DNA of 64,000 bases from Massilia sp. MS-15. Lineage in GTDB: Bacteria; Pseudomonadota; Gammaproteobacteria; Burkholderiales; Burkholderiaceae_D. The translations under genes were made by a program, and so were the position numbers. A model generated the notes under the pieces. It ran no database searches, was not told the DNA's origin, and saw only the letters and a list, made by a program, of their open reading frames with translations. Shown piece by piece: positions 16,873 through 28,988 of the stretch (the stretch's first letter is position 1; every line of letters begins with the position of its first letter). The stretch lies in NCBI RefSeq assembly GCF_020176695.1, contig NZ_JAIWIA010000007.1:1-64000 (forward strand), written 5' to 3'.

Positions 16873-17991
16873 ATGAAAACCAACATCGCCAACATCGAAA
16901 CTTTCCTGGTCGACGTCCCGACGATCCGCCCCCACAAGCTGTCGGTCGCCACCATGAACACCCAGACCCTGGTGCTGGTGCGGGTGCGCTGCGAGGACGG
17001 CATCACCGGCTGGGGCGAGGCCACCACCATCGGCGGCCTGGCCTACGGCGACGAGAGCCCGGAAAGCATCAAGACCAACATCGACACCTACATCGCGCCG
17101 CTGCTGGTCGGCATGGACGGCAGCAGCGTGGCCAAGGCCATGGCCAGGCTGCGCAAGGCGGTGCAGGGCAACCGCTTCGCCAAATGCGCGATCGAAACCG
17201 CACTGCTGGATGCCCAGGCGAGGCGCATCAAGGTGCCGCTGTCCGAACTGCTGGGCGGCCGGGTGCGCGACGCGCTGCCGGTGGCCTGGACCCTGGCCAG
17301 CGGCGACACCAGCCGCGACATCCAGGAAGCCGAGCAGATGCTCGAGCTGCGCCGCCACCGCATCTTCAAGCTCAAGATCGGCCTGCGCGAGGTCGACCAG
17401 GACGTCAAGCACGTGCTGGCCATCAAGCGGGCGCTGGGCGAGCGCGCCAGCGTGCGGGTCGACGTCAACCAGGCCTGGAGCGAACTCGATGCGGTGCGCG
17501 GCATCGCCGCCCTGGAAGCCGGCGGCGTCGACCTGGTCGAACAGCCGGTCAAGGCCGGCAACGTCGCGGCGCTGGCCAGGCTCAAGACACGGTTCGACGT
17601 GGCGATCATGGCCGACGAGGCGCTGCACGGCCCGGACGACGCGATGGCGATTGCGCGCGCCGACGGCGCCGACGTGTATGCCGTCAAGATCAACCAGTCC
17701 GGCGGCCTGACTCCGGCGCTGGAGGTGGCTACCGTGGCGCGCCTGGCCGGCATCGGCCTGTACGGCGGCACCATGCTCGAAGGCGGCATCGGCACCGCCG
17801 CCACGGCCCATGTCTGCGCCACCTTCGCCGAACTGGCCTGGGGCACCGAACTGTTCGGCCCCTTGCTGCTGACCCAGGAAATCCTGGCCGAGCCCCTGGT
17901 CTACCGCGACTTCATGCTGCAGGTGCCGACAGGGCCCGGCCTCGGCGTCGAGCCCGACCTGGACAAGCTGCACGCGCTTGCACGTCGATGA
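16873..17991 (+). CDS. catB: Muconate cycloisomerase
   Basis: 372 residues from ATG 16873. It converts cis,cis-muconate to (+)-muconolactone in the catechol branch of the beta-ketoadipate pathway. Enolase-superfamily build: N-terminal capping domain with VDVPTIRPHKLSVATM and a C-terminal barrel. The KxK motif (K166, K168) holds the catalytic lysine, DVNQAW and the E and D metal ligands (EQPV, ADEA) follow, and YGGTMLEGGIGTAA closes the barrel. The frame is open from 16840, but that ATG lies at the -10 element, and M-K-T-N-I matches family N-termini. First gene of an eleven-gene operon. Confidence 0.95.
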   Translation: MKTNIANIETFLVDVPTIRPHKLSVATMNTQTLVLVRVRCEDGITGWGEATTIGGLAYGDESPESIKTNIDTYIAPLLVGMDGSSVAKAMARLRKAVQGNRFAKCAIETALLDAQARRIKVPLSELLGGRVRDALPVAWTLASGDTSRDIQEAEQMLELRRHRIFKLKIGLREVDQDVKHVLAIKRALGERASVRVDVNQAWSELDAVRGIAALEAGGVDLVEQPVKAGNVAALARLKTRFDVAIMADEALHGPDDAMAIARADGADVYAVKINQSGGLTPALEVATVARLAGIGLYGGTMLEGGIGTAATAHVCATFAELAWGTELFGPLLLTQEILAEPLVYRDFMLQVPTGPGLGVEPDLDKLHALARR

Positions 17992-18036
17992 TGCGCCGCT
18001 AACGCACTGATAACTGAGTACCCGAGGAGACAAGAA

Positions 18037-18327
18037 ATGCTGTTCCACGTCCGCATGAACGTCCAGCTGCCGCCATCGATGCCGCTTGACGAAGCCGCCC
18101 GCCTGAAAGCCGACGAAAAAGCGCTGGCCCAGCGCCTGCAGGAAGAGGGCGCCTGGCGCCACCTGTGGCGCATCGCCGGCCAGTACGCCAACGTCAGCAT
18201 CTTCGACGTCGAGAGCATTGATGCGCTGCACACGCTGTTGATGTCCTTGCCGCTGTTCCCCTACATGCAGATCGAGGTGACGCCCCTGTGCCGGCACCCG
18301 TCCTCGATCCGGCTTGATGATCGCTAA
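18037..18327 (+). CDS. catC: Muconolactone delta-isomerase
   Basis: 96 residues, the family's usual size. It isomerises muconolactone to 3-oxoadipate enol-lactone; family members form decamers. The N-terminus MLFHVRMNVQLP and the C-terminal FPYMQIEVTPLCRHPSS are diagnostic. A strong Shine-Dalgarno (CGAGGAGAC) precedes the ATG. It sits between catB and catA, 45 bp after catB. Confidence 0.96.
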   Translation: MLFHVRMNVQLPPSMPLDEAARLKADEKALAQRLQEEGAWRHLWRIAGQYANVSIFDVESIDALHTLLMSLPLFPYMQIEVTPLCRHPSSIRLDDR

Positions 18328-18356
18328 CCCATCACCCATACCTAAAGGAGACTGAA

Positions 18357-19277
18357 ATGAACCACGCAGACATCGAAACCCTGGCGAAGAACTGGGTCGT
18401 GGACGCCGCATCGAAACCCGCCGACCCCCGTGTGCAGCAAGTCGTCGTGCGCCTGCTGGGCGACCTGTGCAAGGCCATCGAAGACCTCGACATCAGCCCG
18501 AGCGAATTCTGGAGCGGCGTGTCCTACATGTCGGCCGCCGGCGCCGCCAACGAGCTGGGCCTGCTGGCCGCCGGCCTGGGCCTGGAGCGCTTCCTGGACA
18601 TCCGCGCCGACGAAGCCGAAGCCAAGGCCGGCCTCGAAGGCGGCACCCCGCGCACCATCGAAGGCCCGCTGTACGTGGCCGGCGCCCCGGAAAGCGTGGG
18701 CTTCGCCCGCCTCGATGACGGCACTGAATCCGATCAGGCCGAAACCCTGTTCATGCAGGGCACCGTGTTCGACGGCGACGGCCAACCGCTGGCCGGCGCC
18801 AAGGTCGAGGTCTGGCACGCCAACCTGCTGGGCAACTATTCCTTCTTCGACCGCGCCCAGTCGGACTTCAACCTGCGCCGTAGCATCGTCACGGACGAAG
18901 AGGGCCGCTATGCCTTCCGCAGCATCCTGCCCAAGGGCTACGGCTGCCCGCCGAACGGCACCACCCAGCAGCTGCTCGACAAGCTGGGCCGCCACGGCCA
19001 GCGCCCGGCGCACATCCACTTCTTCGTGTCCGCGCCCGGCCACCGCAAGCTGACCACCCAGATCAACATCGACGGCGACGAGTACCTGTGGGACGACTTC
19101 GCCTTCGCCAGCCGCGAAGGCCTGGTGCCGGCTGTCAGCCGCATCGACGATCCGGCCCAGCTGGATGCGAAACGCGTGAACGCGTCCTTCGCCTCGATCG
19201 ATTTCGATTTCCGCCTGTACCGCGATACCGCCGGCGCCCCGAGCCCGCTGGTGGAGCGCGCCCGCGCCGCCGCCTGA
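18357..19277 (+). CDS. catA: Catechol 1,2-dioxygenase
   Basis: 306 residues. It performs intradiol cleavage of catechol to cis,cis-muconate using non-haem Fe(III). The N-terminal helical dimerisation domain (about 1-105) and the beta-sandwich catalytic domain are both present. The four iron ligands are visible: Y161 (GNYSFF), Y195 (PKGYGCP), H219 and H221 (PAHIHFF). The Shine-Dalgarno AAAGGAGAC precedes ATG. Its product is both substrate for CatB and the expected inducer for the LysR regulator upstream. Confidence 0.96.
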   Translation: MNHADIETLAKNWVVDAASKPADPRVQQVVVRLLGDLCKAIEDLDISPSEFWSGVSYMSAAGAANELGLLAAGLGLERFLDIRADEAEAKAGLEGGTPRTIEGPLYVAGAPESVGFARLDDGTESDQAETLFMQGTVFDGDGQPLAGAKVEVWHANLLGNYSFFDRAQSDFNLRRSIVTDEEGRYAFRSILPKGYGCPPNGTTQQLLDKLGRHGQRPAHIHFFVSAPGHRKLTTQINIDGDEYLWDDFAFASREGLVPAVSRIDDPAQLDAKRVNASFASIDFDFRLYRDTAGAPSPLVERARAAA

Positions 19278-19287
19278 GGAGAACGCC

Positions 19288-20654
19288 ATGATCCCGATCC
19301 GTCCCGTGAGCGCTTCCGCCTTGACGCGCATCGACGACTACCTGATCGAAGACGAAGCCAGCGGCGACTACCGCCTGCACCGCAATGCCTTCACCGACGA
19401 AGCCCTGTTCGAACTCGAGATGAAGCATATCTTCGAGGGCAACTGGGTCTACCTGGCCCACGAAAGCCAGGTCCCGAACGTGAACGACTACTACACGACG
19501 CACATCGGCCGCCAGCCGGTGTTCATCGCGCGTAACCGCCAGGGTGAGCTGAACGCCTTCATCAACGCCTGCAGCCACCGCGGCGCCCAGCTGTGCCGCC
19601 ACAAGCGCGGCAACAAGGCGACCTACACCTGTCCGTTCCACGGCTGGACCTTCAACAACAGCGGCAAGCTGCTGAAAGTGAAGGACCCGGAAGACGCCGG
19701 CTATCCGGAGTGCTTCAACAAGGAAGGCTCGCACGACCTGAAGAAGGTGGCGCGCTTCGGCAACTACAAGGGCTTCCTGTTCGGCAGCCTGAATCCGGAC
19801 GTGCCCTCGCTGGAGGAGTTCCTGGGCGATGCGGCCCGGATCATCGACATGATCGTCGACCAGTCGCCGGACGGCCTGGAAGTGCTGCGCGGCTCCTCGA
19901 CCTATACCTATGAGGGCAACTGGAAGCTGCAGGCCGAGAACGGCGCCGACGGCTACCACGTGAGCGCGGTGCACTGGAACTACGCGGCCACCACCAGCCG
20001 ACGCAAGGAAGAACAGGCCGTGCGCGAGGACAAGATCCGCGCCATGGATGCCGGCAAGTGGGGCCGCCAGGGCGGCGGTTTCTACGCTTTTGATCACGGC
20101 CACATGCTGCTGTGGACCAAGTGGGCGAATCCGGAAGACCGGCCGAACTTCGCGCGCCATGCCGAGTACGCCGAGCAGTACGGCAAAGCCACCGCCGACT
20201 GGATGGTGGAGCGCTCGCGCAACCTGTGCCTGTATCCGAACGTCTACCTGATGGACCAGTTCGGATCGCAGATCCGCCTGCTGCGTCCGCTGGCCGTGAA
20301 CAAGACCGAGGTCACGATCTACTGCATTGCCCCGAAGGGCGAGTCAAGCGAAGCGCGCGCACGCCGCATCCGCCAGTACGAAGACTTCTTCAACGTCAGC
20401 GGCATGGCGACGCCCGACGACCTGGAAGAGTTCCGCGCCTGCCAGGAAGGCTATGCCGGCGGCGCCATGCAATGGAACGACATGTGCCGCGGCGCCACCC
20501 ACTGGATCAAGGGCCCGGACGCGGCGGCCAGGGAGATCGGCCTGCAGCCGGTGATGAGCGGCGTGCGCACCGAGGACGAGGGCCTGTACACGGTGCAGCA
20601 CCGCTACTGGCTGGAAGTGATGAAGGACGCACTGGCCAGGGAAGGGGAATCGGC

Positions 20655-20658
<4 letters not shown>
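19288..20658 (+). CDS. benA: Benzoate 1,2-dioxygenase large (alpha) subunit
   Basis: 456 residues. Catalytic subunit of the Rieske oxygenase that makes benzoate cis-1,2-dihydrodiol. The Rieske [2Fe-2S] cluster is bound by C95-x-H97 and C115-x2-H118 (CSHRG, CPFHGW). The mononuclear iron ligands H224 and H229 lie in [11 protein letters not shown], with the third carboxylate ligand further on. Preceded by a clear GAGGAG. The last four bases overlap the start of benB (ATGA), which fits stoichiometric alpha/beta production. Confidence 0.96.
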
Positions 20659-23004
<2,346 letters not shown>

Positions 23005-23014
23005 GGGGAACATC

Positions 23015-23791
23015 ATGGCATTCGCACACCTTGACGATATCGCGCTGTATTACCAGCTCGACGGCAAGCGCGGCAAGCCCTGCCTGCTGCTGGCGAATTC
23101 CCTCGGCACCGACCTGGGCATGTGGGACCGCCAGGCGACGGCCCTGGCGGCGCACTTCTTCGTCGTGCGCTACGACACCCGCGGCCATGGCCGCTCCGGC
23201 AGCGCCGGCCCGGTGACGATCGAAAGGCTCGGCCGCGACGTGCTGGGCCTGATGGACCACCTGGACATCGGGCGCGCGCATTTCTGCGGCATCTCGATGG
23301 GCGGCCTGACCGGGCAATGGCTGGGCATTCACGCCCCGGACCGGATCGGCAAGCTGGTGCTGGCCAACACCGCCGCGCGCATCGGCACGCACGAAGGCTG
23401 GGTGGCGCGCGCCGCCCAGGTGCGCGCCGACGGCATGAAGGGCGTGGCCGGCAGCGCCGCCGGACGCTGGTTCACCCCCGGCTTCATCGACCGCGAGCCG
23501 GCCGAGGTCGACCGCCTGGTACAGGGCTTGCGCGCCACCCCGGCGGAAGGCTACGCGGCCTGTTGCGAAGCGCTGGCCGTGGCCGACCTGCGCGGCGAAG
23601 TTTCCGCCATCGCCAATCCACTGCTCGTGATCGCCGGCCGCCACGACCCCGTCACCACCGTGGACGACGCCAACTGGCTGGCCGCGCAGGCGCAGGACGC
23701 GCGGGTCGAGGAGCTGGCGGCCTCGCATCTATCGAACATCGAATGCCCCGAGGGCTTCAGCGCCTGCCTGCGCCGCTTCCTGGCGGCCTGA
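23015..23791 (+). CDS. pcaD: 3-oxoadipate enol-lactonase
   Basis: 258 residues, alpha/beta hydrolase. It opens 3-oxoadipate enol-lactone to 3-oxoadipate. The nucleophile elbow is G-I-S94-M-G-G; the family-typical acid (GRHDPVT) and histidine (ASHLSNIE) follow. The N-terminal LDDIALYYQLDG and NSLGTDLGMWD are characteristic of PcaD/CatD. It lies 10 bp after benD and connects the ring-cleavage genes to the CoA-dependent steps. Confidence 0.94.
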   Translation: MAFAHLDDIALYYQLDGKRGKPCLLLANSLGTDLGMWDRQATALAAHFFVVRYDTRGHGRSGSAGPVTIERLGRDVLGLMDHLDIGRAHFCGISMGGLTGQWLGIHAPDRIGKLVLANTAARIGTHEGWVARAAQVRADGMKGVAGSAAGRWFTPGFIDREPAEVDRLVQGLRATPAEGYAACCEALAVADLRGEVSAIANPLLVIAGRHDPVTTVDDANWLAAQAQDARVEELAASHLSNIECPEGFSACLRRFLAA

Positions 23792-23828
23792 CCCGGCACG
23801 GCATCCGACCAACCATACAGAGGACACC

Positions 23829-24494
23829 ATGATCGACAAGACATGCGCATCGCTGGAGCAGGCCGTGGCCGGCATCCCCGATGGCGCCACCATCATGATC
23901 GGCGGCTTCGGCAACGCCGGCATGCCGTCCGCGCTGATCGACGCGCTGCTGGCCCAGGGCGCGCGCGAACTCACCATCGTCAACAACAACGCCGGCAACG
24001 GCGAAACCGGCCTGGCGGCGCTGATCCGTGAAAAGCGCGTGCGCAAGATGATCTGCTCCTTCCCGCGCCAGCACGACTCCCACCACTTCGACGCGCTCTA
24101 CCGCGCGGGCGGCATCGAGCTCGAACTGGCGCCCCAGGGCAACCTGGCCGAGCGCATCCGCGCCGCCGGCGCCGGCATCGGCGGCTTCTTTACCGCCACC
24201 GGCTACGGCACCCTGCTGGCAGAGGGTAAGGAGACCCGCGTCATCGACGGCCGCCACTACGTGCTGGAGTCGCCGATCCATGCCGACTTCGCCCTGATCA
24301 AGGCGCTGCGCGGCGACCGCTGGGGCAACCTCGTGTACCGCAAGACGGCGCGCAACTTCGGTCCGATCATGGCGATGGCGGCCAAGCTCACGATCGCCCA
24401 GGTGGCGGAGGTGGTCGAGCTCGGCGCGATCGACCCGGAAACGGTCGTCACCCCCGGCATTTTCGTTCAACGTGTCGTCAAGGAGGCAGCATGA
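23829..24494 (+). CDS. pcaI: 3-oxoadipate CoA-transferase subunit A
   Basis: 221 residues. With PcaJ it transfers CoA from succinyl-CoA to 3-oxoadipate. Family marks are the glycine-rich MIGGFGNAGMPSALIDAL near residue 20 and TGYGTLLAEGKETR. Preceded by AGAGGAC. Its last four bases overlap the pcaJ start (ATGA). Confidence 0.94.
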   Translation: MIDKTCASLEQAVAGIPDGATIMIGGFGNAGMPSALIDALLAQGARELTIVNNNAGNGETGLAALIREKRVRKMICSFPRQHDSHHFDALYRAGGIELELAPQGNLAERIRAAGAGIGGFFTATGYGTLLAEGKETRVIDGRHYVLESPIHADFALIKALRGDRWGNLVYRKTARNFGPIMAMAAKLTIAQVAEVVELGAIDPETVVTPGIFVQRVVKEAA

Positions 24495-25165
24495 GCCAGG
24501 TATCGGATCGATTCAGCCGTGACCAGATGGCCGCGCGCGTGGCGCAGGACATCCCGGAAGGCGCCTACGTCAACCTCGGCATCGGCCTGCCGACCAAGGT
24601 CGCCAATTTCCTGCCGCCGGAACGCGAAGTGTTCCTGCACAGCGAGAACGGCCTGCTCGGCATGGGCCCGGCGCCGGCGCCTGGCGAGGAGGACGAAGAC
24701 CTGATCAACGCCGGCAAGCAGCCGGTAACCCTGTTGACGGGCGGCGCTTATTTCCACCACGCCGACTCGTTCGCGATGATGCGCGGCGGCCACCTCGACA
24801 TCTGCGTGCTGGGCGCCTTCCAGGTGTCCGGGAGCGGCGACCTGGCCAACTGGCATACCGGCGCCCCGGACGCGATTCCCGCCGTGGGCGGCGCCATGGA
24901 CCTGGCGATCGGCGCCAAGCAGGTGTTCGTGATGATGGAGCACCTCACCAAGACCGGCGAGTCAAAGATCGTCGGATCCTGCAGCTATCCGCTGACCGGC
25001 ATCGGCTGCGTCGACCGCGTCTATACCGACCTGGCGGTGCTCGACGTGACGCCGGAAGGGCTGCGCGTGCGCGAGATGGCGCCGGGGCTGACGTTCAGCG
25101 ACCTGCAGGCGGTCACCGCCGCCACACTGCTGCCGCCGAGCGGCGAGGAGAACAAGGATGAATGA
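24491..25165 (+). CDS. pcaJ: 3-oxoadipate CoA-transferase subunit B
   Basis: 224 residues, the catalytic beta subunit of the class I CoA-transferase. The catalytic glutamate is E52 in HSENGLLGMGP; NLGIGLPTKVANF near residue 31 and the GGAMDLAIGAKQV stretch are also family-typical. It overlaps pcaF by 8 bp. Confidence 0.94.
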   Translation: MSQVSDRFSRDQMAARVAQDIPEGAYVNLGIGLPTKVANFLPPEREVFLHSENGLLGMGPAPAPGEEDEDLINAGKQPVTLLTGGAYFHHADSFAMMRGGHLDICVLGAFQVSGSGDLANWHTGAPDAIPAVGGAMDLAIGAKQVFVMMEHLTKTGESKIVGSCSYPLTGIGCVDRVYTDLAVLDVTPEGLRVREMAPGLTFSDLQAVTAATLLPPSGEENKDE

Positions 25166-26375
25166 GGTCTACATCTGCGATGCCATCCGCACCCCGATCG
25201 GCCGTTATGGCGGTGCGCTCAAGGACGTGCGCGCCGACGACCTGGGCGCGGTGCCGATCCGCGAGCTAATGCGGCGCAACCCCGGCATCGACTGGAACGC
25301 GGTCGACGAAGTCGTGTATGGCTGCGCGAACCAGGCCGGCGAGGACAACCGCAATGTGGCGCGCATGTCGGCCCTGCTGGCCGGGCTGCCCCAGGAAGTG
25401 CCGGCAACGACCGTCAACCGCCTGTGCGGCTCGGGAATGGATGCGGTCGGCATTGCCGCGCGTGCCATCCGGAGCGGCGAGGCCGGACTGGTGATTGCCG
25501 GGGGCGTCGAGTCGATGACCCGCGCGCCTTTCGTGATGGGCAAGGCCGATGCCGCGTTCTCGCGCAATGCGAACATCTACGACACCACGATCGGCTGGCG
25601 CTTTCCGAACCCCTTGATGCAGCAGTTGTACGGCACCGACGCCATGCCGGAAACGGCCGAGAATGTGGCCGACGACCATGCGATCAGCCGCGCCGACCAG
25701 GACGCATTCGCGCTGGCCAGCCAGGCCAAGGCCGCGCGGGCGCAGAAAGCGGGCATCTTCGCGCAGGAGATCGTACCGGTGCTGGTACCCCAGAGCCGCC
25801 GCGCAGCGGGGGCGGGCGAGCCGCTGTGTGTGGCGCAGGACGAGCATCCGCGCGAGACCAGTCTGGAGGCGCTGGCGAAACTCAAGCCGGTGGTGCGGCC
25901 CGGTGGCACGGTCACGGCCGGCAATGCGTCCGGCGTGAACGATGGCGCCTGCGCGCTGCTGCTGGCAGGCGCGGAAGCGGTCGCGCGCTACGGATTGCGG
26001 CCGCGCGCCCGGATCCTTGGCATGGCGAGCGCCGGCGTGGCGCCGCGCGTGATGGGGATCGGCCCCGCGCCGGCGGTGCAGAAGCTGCTGCGCCAGCTCG
26101 GCATGACGCTCGTGCAGTTCGACCTGATCGAGCTGAACGAGGCGTTCGCCGCGCAGGGGCTGGCGGTGCTGCGGATGCTGGGGCTGCGGGACGACGATGC
26201 GCGCGTCAACCCGAACGGCGGGGCGATCGCGCTGGGGCACCCGCTCGGCATGAGCGGCGCGCGCCTGGTTGCCACCGCAAGCTACCAGCTGCAGCGCAGC
26301 GAAGGGCGCTTTGCGCTGTGCACGATGTGCATCGGGGTGGGGCAGGGCATCGCGATCGCCATCGAGCGGGTGTAG
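25158..26375 (+). CDS. pcaF: 3-oxoadipyl-CoA thiolase
   Basis: 405 residues. It cleaves 3-oxoadipyl-CoA to acetyl-CoA and succinyl-CoA, the last step of the pathway. Thiolase active-site residues: C90 in NRLCGSGMDAV, the histidine in GGAIALGHPLGMSGARL, and the second cysteine in TMCIGVGQG. The N-terminus VYICDAIRTPIGRYGG is typical of PcaF. Last gene of the operon; only 9 bp separate it from the convergent TadE-like gene, and no terminator hairpin is evident there. Confidence 0.95.
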   Translation: MNEVYICDAIRTPIGRYGGALKDVRADDLGAVPIRELMRRNPGIDWNAVDEVVYGCANQAGEDNRNVARMSALLAGLPQEVPATTVNRLCGSGMDAVGIAARAIRSGEAGLVIAGGVESMTRAPFVMGKADAAFSRNANIYDTTIGWRFPNPLMQQLYGTDAMPETAENVADDHAISRADQDAFALASQAKAARAQKAGIFAQEIVPVLVPQSRRAAGAGEPLCVAQDEHPRETSLEALAKLKPVVRPGGTVTAGNASGVNDGACALLLAGAEAVARYGLRPRARILGMASAGVAPRVMGIGPAPAVQKLLRQLGMTLVQFDLIELNEAFAAQGLAVLRMLGLRDDDARVNPNGGAIALGHPLGMSGARLVATASYQLQRSEGRFALCTMCIGVGQGIAIAIERV

Positions 26376-26384
26376 CGATCGGGC

Positions 26385-26996
26385 TCACGGACAACCGCAG
26401 ACCGGCGGCAGCGGCGGCGGCGTACCCGGCACGTAGCCGAAGGACTCGACGGGCACGATGGTCGTGGCCCGGTGCAGCGGCACCCGCAGGTCGACCAGGG
26501 GCACCATCAGTTGCGACTGGACGGCATGGCAGTCCTCGCTGTCGGCGAGGTCGCAAATGCTGGCCTGGACAAACCGGATGCAGGTCTTGGCGCGTGGGTT
26601 GAGCATGCAGATCAGCCGGTTCGCGGCGGCGCTTGCGGGCCAGTTTCCTTGCGGGACCACCGCCAGGTCGGCGTTCAGGTAGGTCAGCCGGACGTGGGCA
26701 TCGGTCACCGGGGGCGCCATGATGAGTTGGCCCGGGTCCGTGCGGAAGACCGCATATTGCCTGACCGCGTTCAGTACGCCAGGCTCGCGCGGATAAGCGC
26801 TCACCGCCGCCTCGGCCGCGCGCCGCGTCACCTCCTGCAGGGTATTGTAGACAAACAGCAGGCGCGCCGTCTCCACCAGGCCGAACACCACGGTAAAGAA
26901 GAGCAGGGCCAGTACCGCGAATTCCACCGCGGTGGCCCCGGCCTGGGTCCGCGCGGGGCGTGGCGGACGCACGCGTGGCAGCTCAGTTGCCGGCAT
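26385..26996 (-). CDS. TadE/TadF-like pseudopilin-type membrane protein
   Basis: 203 residues from ATG 26996. One N-terminal membrane helix preceded by the TadE signature A-G-A-T-A-V-E-F-A (the glutamate is the conserved residue); the rest is predicted periplasmic with several cysteines and a proline-rich tail. TadE/F proteins are minor pseudopilins of Flp pili. It overlaps the upstream gene (stop at 26983) by 14 bp and is last in a three-gene minus-strand unit. No TadA/B/C ATPase or secretin gene is present nearby, so the assembly machinery would be elsewhere. Confidence 0.75.
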   Translation of the reverse strand: MPATELPRVRPPRPARTQAGATAVEFAVLALLFFTVVFGLVETARLLFVYNTLQEVTRRAAEAAVSAYPREPGVLNAVRQYAVFRTDPGQLIMAPPVTDAHVRLTYLNADLAVVPQGNWPASAAANRLICMLNPRAKTCIRFVQASICDLADSEDCHAVQSQLMVPLVDLRVPLHRATTIVPVESFGYVPGTPPPLPPVCGCP

Positions 26997-27462
26997 GGCG
27001 CAGGGTGTAGCTGGCGTTGATCGGCAGGTCGTACCAGCCGAAGCCGGCCAGGCCACCAGGCTCGGACATCGTGACCTGGAAACTGACGCGCACCGTGGCG
27101 GGGAGCCTTCCTTCCGGCGTGTCGGCGCAGCTGGACTCGTCGCAGGCGACGTCGATCCCGCTCACCACCGCACCCTGTGACATCTCGGCGATCTGGCGCT
27201 GGACGATCTCGCGCGCGAGCCTGCTGGCCGCCCGCGGCGCGTCCGGCGCGCCCAGCTCGGCGGCCGATGCCCCGGCCAGGTAGCGGGCGGCGTTCTGCGC
27301 CGCCTTCTGCGCCATCGTGTAATGCCAGAATGCGCGGGCAAAGAACACCGGGAGCACGAGCAGCGCGACCAGTACCGGCAAGCACAGTGCGAATTCGATC
27401 GCCGCCAGGCCACGCTGGCACCGTCCGCCGCGGCGCCTCGGGATGGACAAGGACTTGTTCAT
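26983..27462 (-). CDS. TadE-like protein
   Basis: 159 residues. Short basic N-terminus, then QRGLAAIEFALCLPVLVALLVL, i.e. the TadE-type glutamate at the start of the membrane helix, and a periplasmic domain containing a likely disulphide pair (ACDESSCAD). ATG 27462 overlaps the stop of the TadG-like gene by four bases (ATGA on the minus strand). The frame is open further upstream but reads the TadG gene in another phase. Confidence 0.75.
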   Translation of the reverse strand: MNKSLSIPRRRGGRCQRGLAAIEFALCLPVLVALLVLPVFFARAFWHYTMAQKAAQNAARYLAGASAAELGAPDAPRAASRLAREIVQRQIAEMSQGAVVSGIDVACDESSCADTPEGRLPATVRVSFQVTMSEPGGLAGFGWYDLPINASYTLRHAGN

Positions 27463-28988
27463 GGATACAGCTCCACCTGCGCCGCCACTGCCTGCGGGGG
27501 CAGCAAACCCGCGAATTCGCCCACCAGGCGCTCGTTGGTGGCCATCACGGTCATGAAGAACCTGCCGACCGCGACCACGTGGGCGCCCACGTTCGCGCCG
27601 GATGGCGCACCGGCGGCGCAGTCGAGCAGCGGAATGTTGAGTACCCGCCGCTCGGGTAGCGCGAGCAGCTTGTGGGCGGTGCGCGGCGGCGCGTAAAAGG
27701 CGTTGGGCGCCGGGCGTGCCTGATAGGGCGTGGCGGGAGCGGCCGGGTAGCCCTGCGCGCTCGGCCCGGAAGGGTAGAGCGCCGCCCAGTCGCCGGTGGC
27801 GAATGTCGCATACCCGTCCTCCGGCTCGGGCTCCTGCGCGGAGGAGGGCGCGCGCGCTGCCCGCGCATACGACCATAGCGGACCATAGTCGCCCGGCGCG
27901 GGCGGCGGCGCCGGCAGGTCGGCGACGGTTTCAAGCCGGCCGCGCACGGTCGCGGGCAGCGCGGCGACGCTGCCGGTACCGGGACTCATCCACCCGGCGC
28001 CATTCGCCTGGTCATAGGCGTACATCCTGATGTTGGTGTCCGGGGCCCCGCCATCAGGGGTGCAGGTGGTGCCGGAATACGTGTCGAAGCGGGTATTGAG
28101 CGCGCTGCGCAGGGCGGCCAGCGGCTCGGCGGCGGGGAGTTCGGAGACGCGTACCGCCCCGCCGGTGATCCGCCTGACCCACATCGAGCCGGTGCAGGCG
28201 AAGGGCGCCAGCGCCCGGATGTCCAGTTCGGGACCGGTCCGTCCGGGTTCCAGCACCGGATTGACCGCGTAGCGCGCCGGCGCCATGCCTTTCGGGTTCA
28301 GTTGCATGAGGTCGTAGCTGACGCCGCGCCGGAAGCCGTACTGCACCAGTTCCTTGAGCTTGGCGCCGGAAGGCGCGGCGGCTTCGCGCACGGCGGCCGC
28401 ATCCGGCGCCATGGCGCACACGGCCAGTGGGGTGACCTTGATCGCGCTGCGTCCCGCGATGGCGCTGTCGGACACATCCACCGCGGCCAGGTCGTCGTGC
28501 AGGACGCGCGCGAGGACCTGGATGAAATAGGTGTCCACCCGGCCGGCCGCCGCGCCGAGGGCGGCCGTATCGACCCGGGCAAAGAACAGCCCGGCCGCCT
28601 GGCCCTGGGGCATGCCGGTGCCGACGCTGGAAGCCGGCAGCCAGGTGCCAGAGCGCGCGGATGCATCGCTGAAACTGAGCGCTTCATCGCTCCAGACGGG
28701 GACCGTGCCTTCGAAAAAATGCTGGTAGCGCAGCTTGCCGGCTGCTTCGGCGGCAGCCAGCTTGGCCGCCACGATGCCCTGCGGCGTGCCGTTCAGTTCG
28801 CGCGCCGCCGCGAGTGCCGCGGCCTTGGCGATGCCATGCATGTCGACCTTGCGGTTGTAGATCCGGGCCATGTCGATGGCGAGCCCGCACAGACCGATGA
28901 TCACGAGCAGCAGCGGAACGAACATGACCGCGAAGGCGCCGTCCTGGCGCGGCCGCCCTGAGCCAGTTGGATGCCGCCGGAACGCCAT
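27459..28988 (-). CDS. TadG-like Flp pilus-assembly protein
   Basis: 509 residues. The N-terminus QDGAFAVMFVPLLLVIIGLCGLAIDMARIYNRK is the TadG-type membrane anchor, followed by a long periplasmic region rich in A, P and G. I see no von Willebrand A metal site, which many TadG proteins carry. First gene of the three-gene unit; ATG 28988 is preceded by GGGAGA at a long spacing. TadG proteins support Flp pilus function at the cell surface; the present protein's role is not deducible beyond that. Confidence 0.7.
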   Translation of the reverse strand: MAFRRHPTGSGRPRQDGAFAVMFVPLLLVIIGLCGLAIDMARIYNRKVDMHGIAKAAALAAARELNGTPQGIVAAKLAAAEAAGKLRYQHFFEGTVPVWSDEALSFSDASARSGTWLPASSVGTGMPQGQAAGLFFARVDTAALGAAAGRVDTYFIQVLARVLHDDLAAVDVSDSAIAGRSAIKVTPLAVCAMAPDAAAVREAAAPSGAKLKELVQYGFRRGVSYDLMQLNPKGMAPARYAVNPVLEPGRTGPELDIRALAPFACTGSMWVRRITGGAVRVSELPAAEPLAALRSALNTRFDTYSGTTCTPDGGAPDTNIRMYAYDQANGAGWMSPGTGSVAALPATVRGRLETVADLPAPPPAPGDYGPLWSYARAARAPSSAQEPEPEDGYATFATGDWAALYPSGPSAQGYPAAPATPYQARPAPNAFYAPPRTAHKLLALPERRVLNIPLLDCAAGAPSGANVGAHVVAVGRFFMTVMATNERLVGEFAGLLPPQAVAAQVELYP

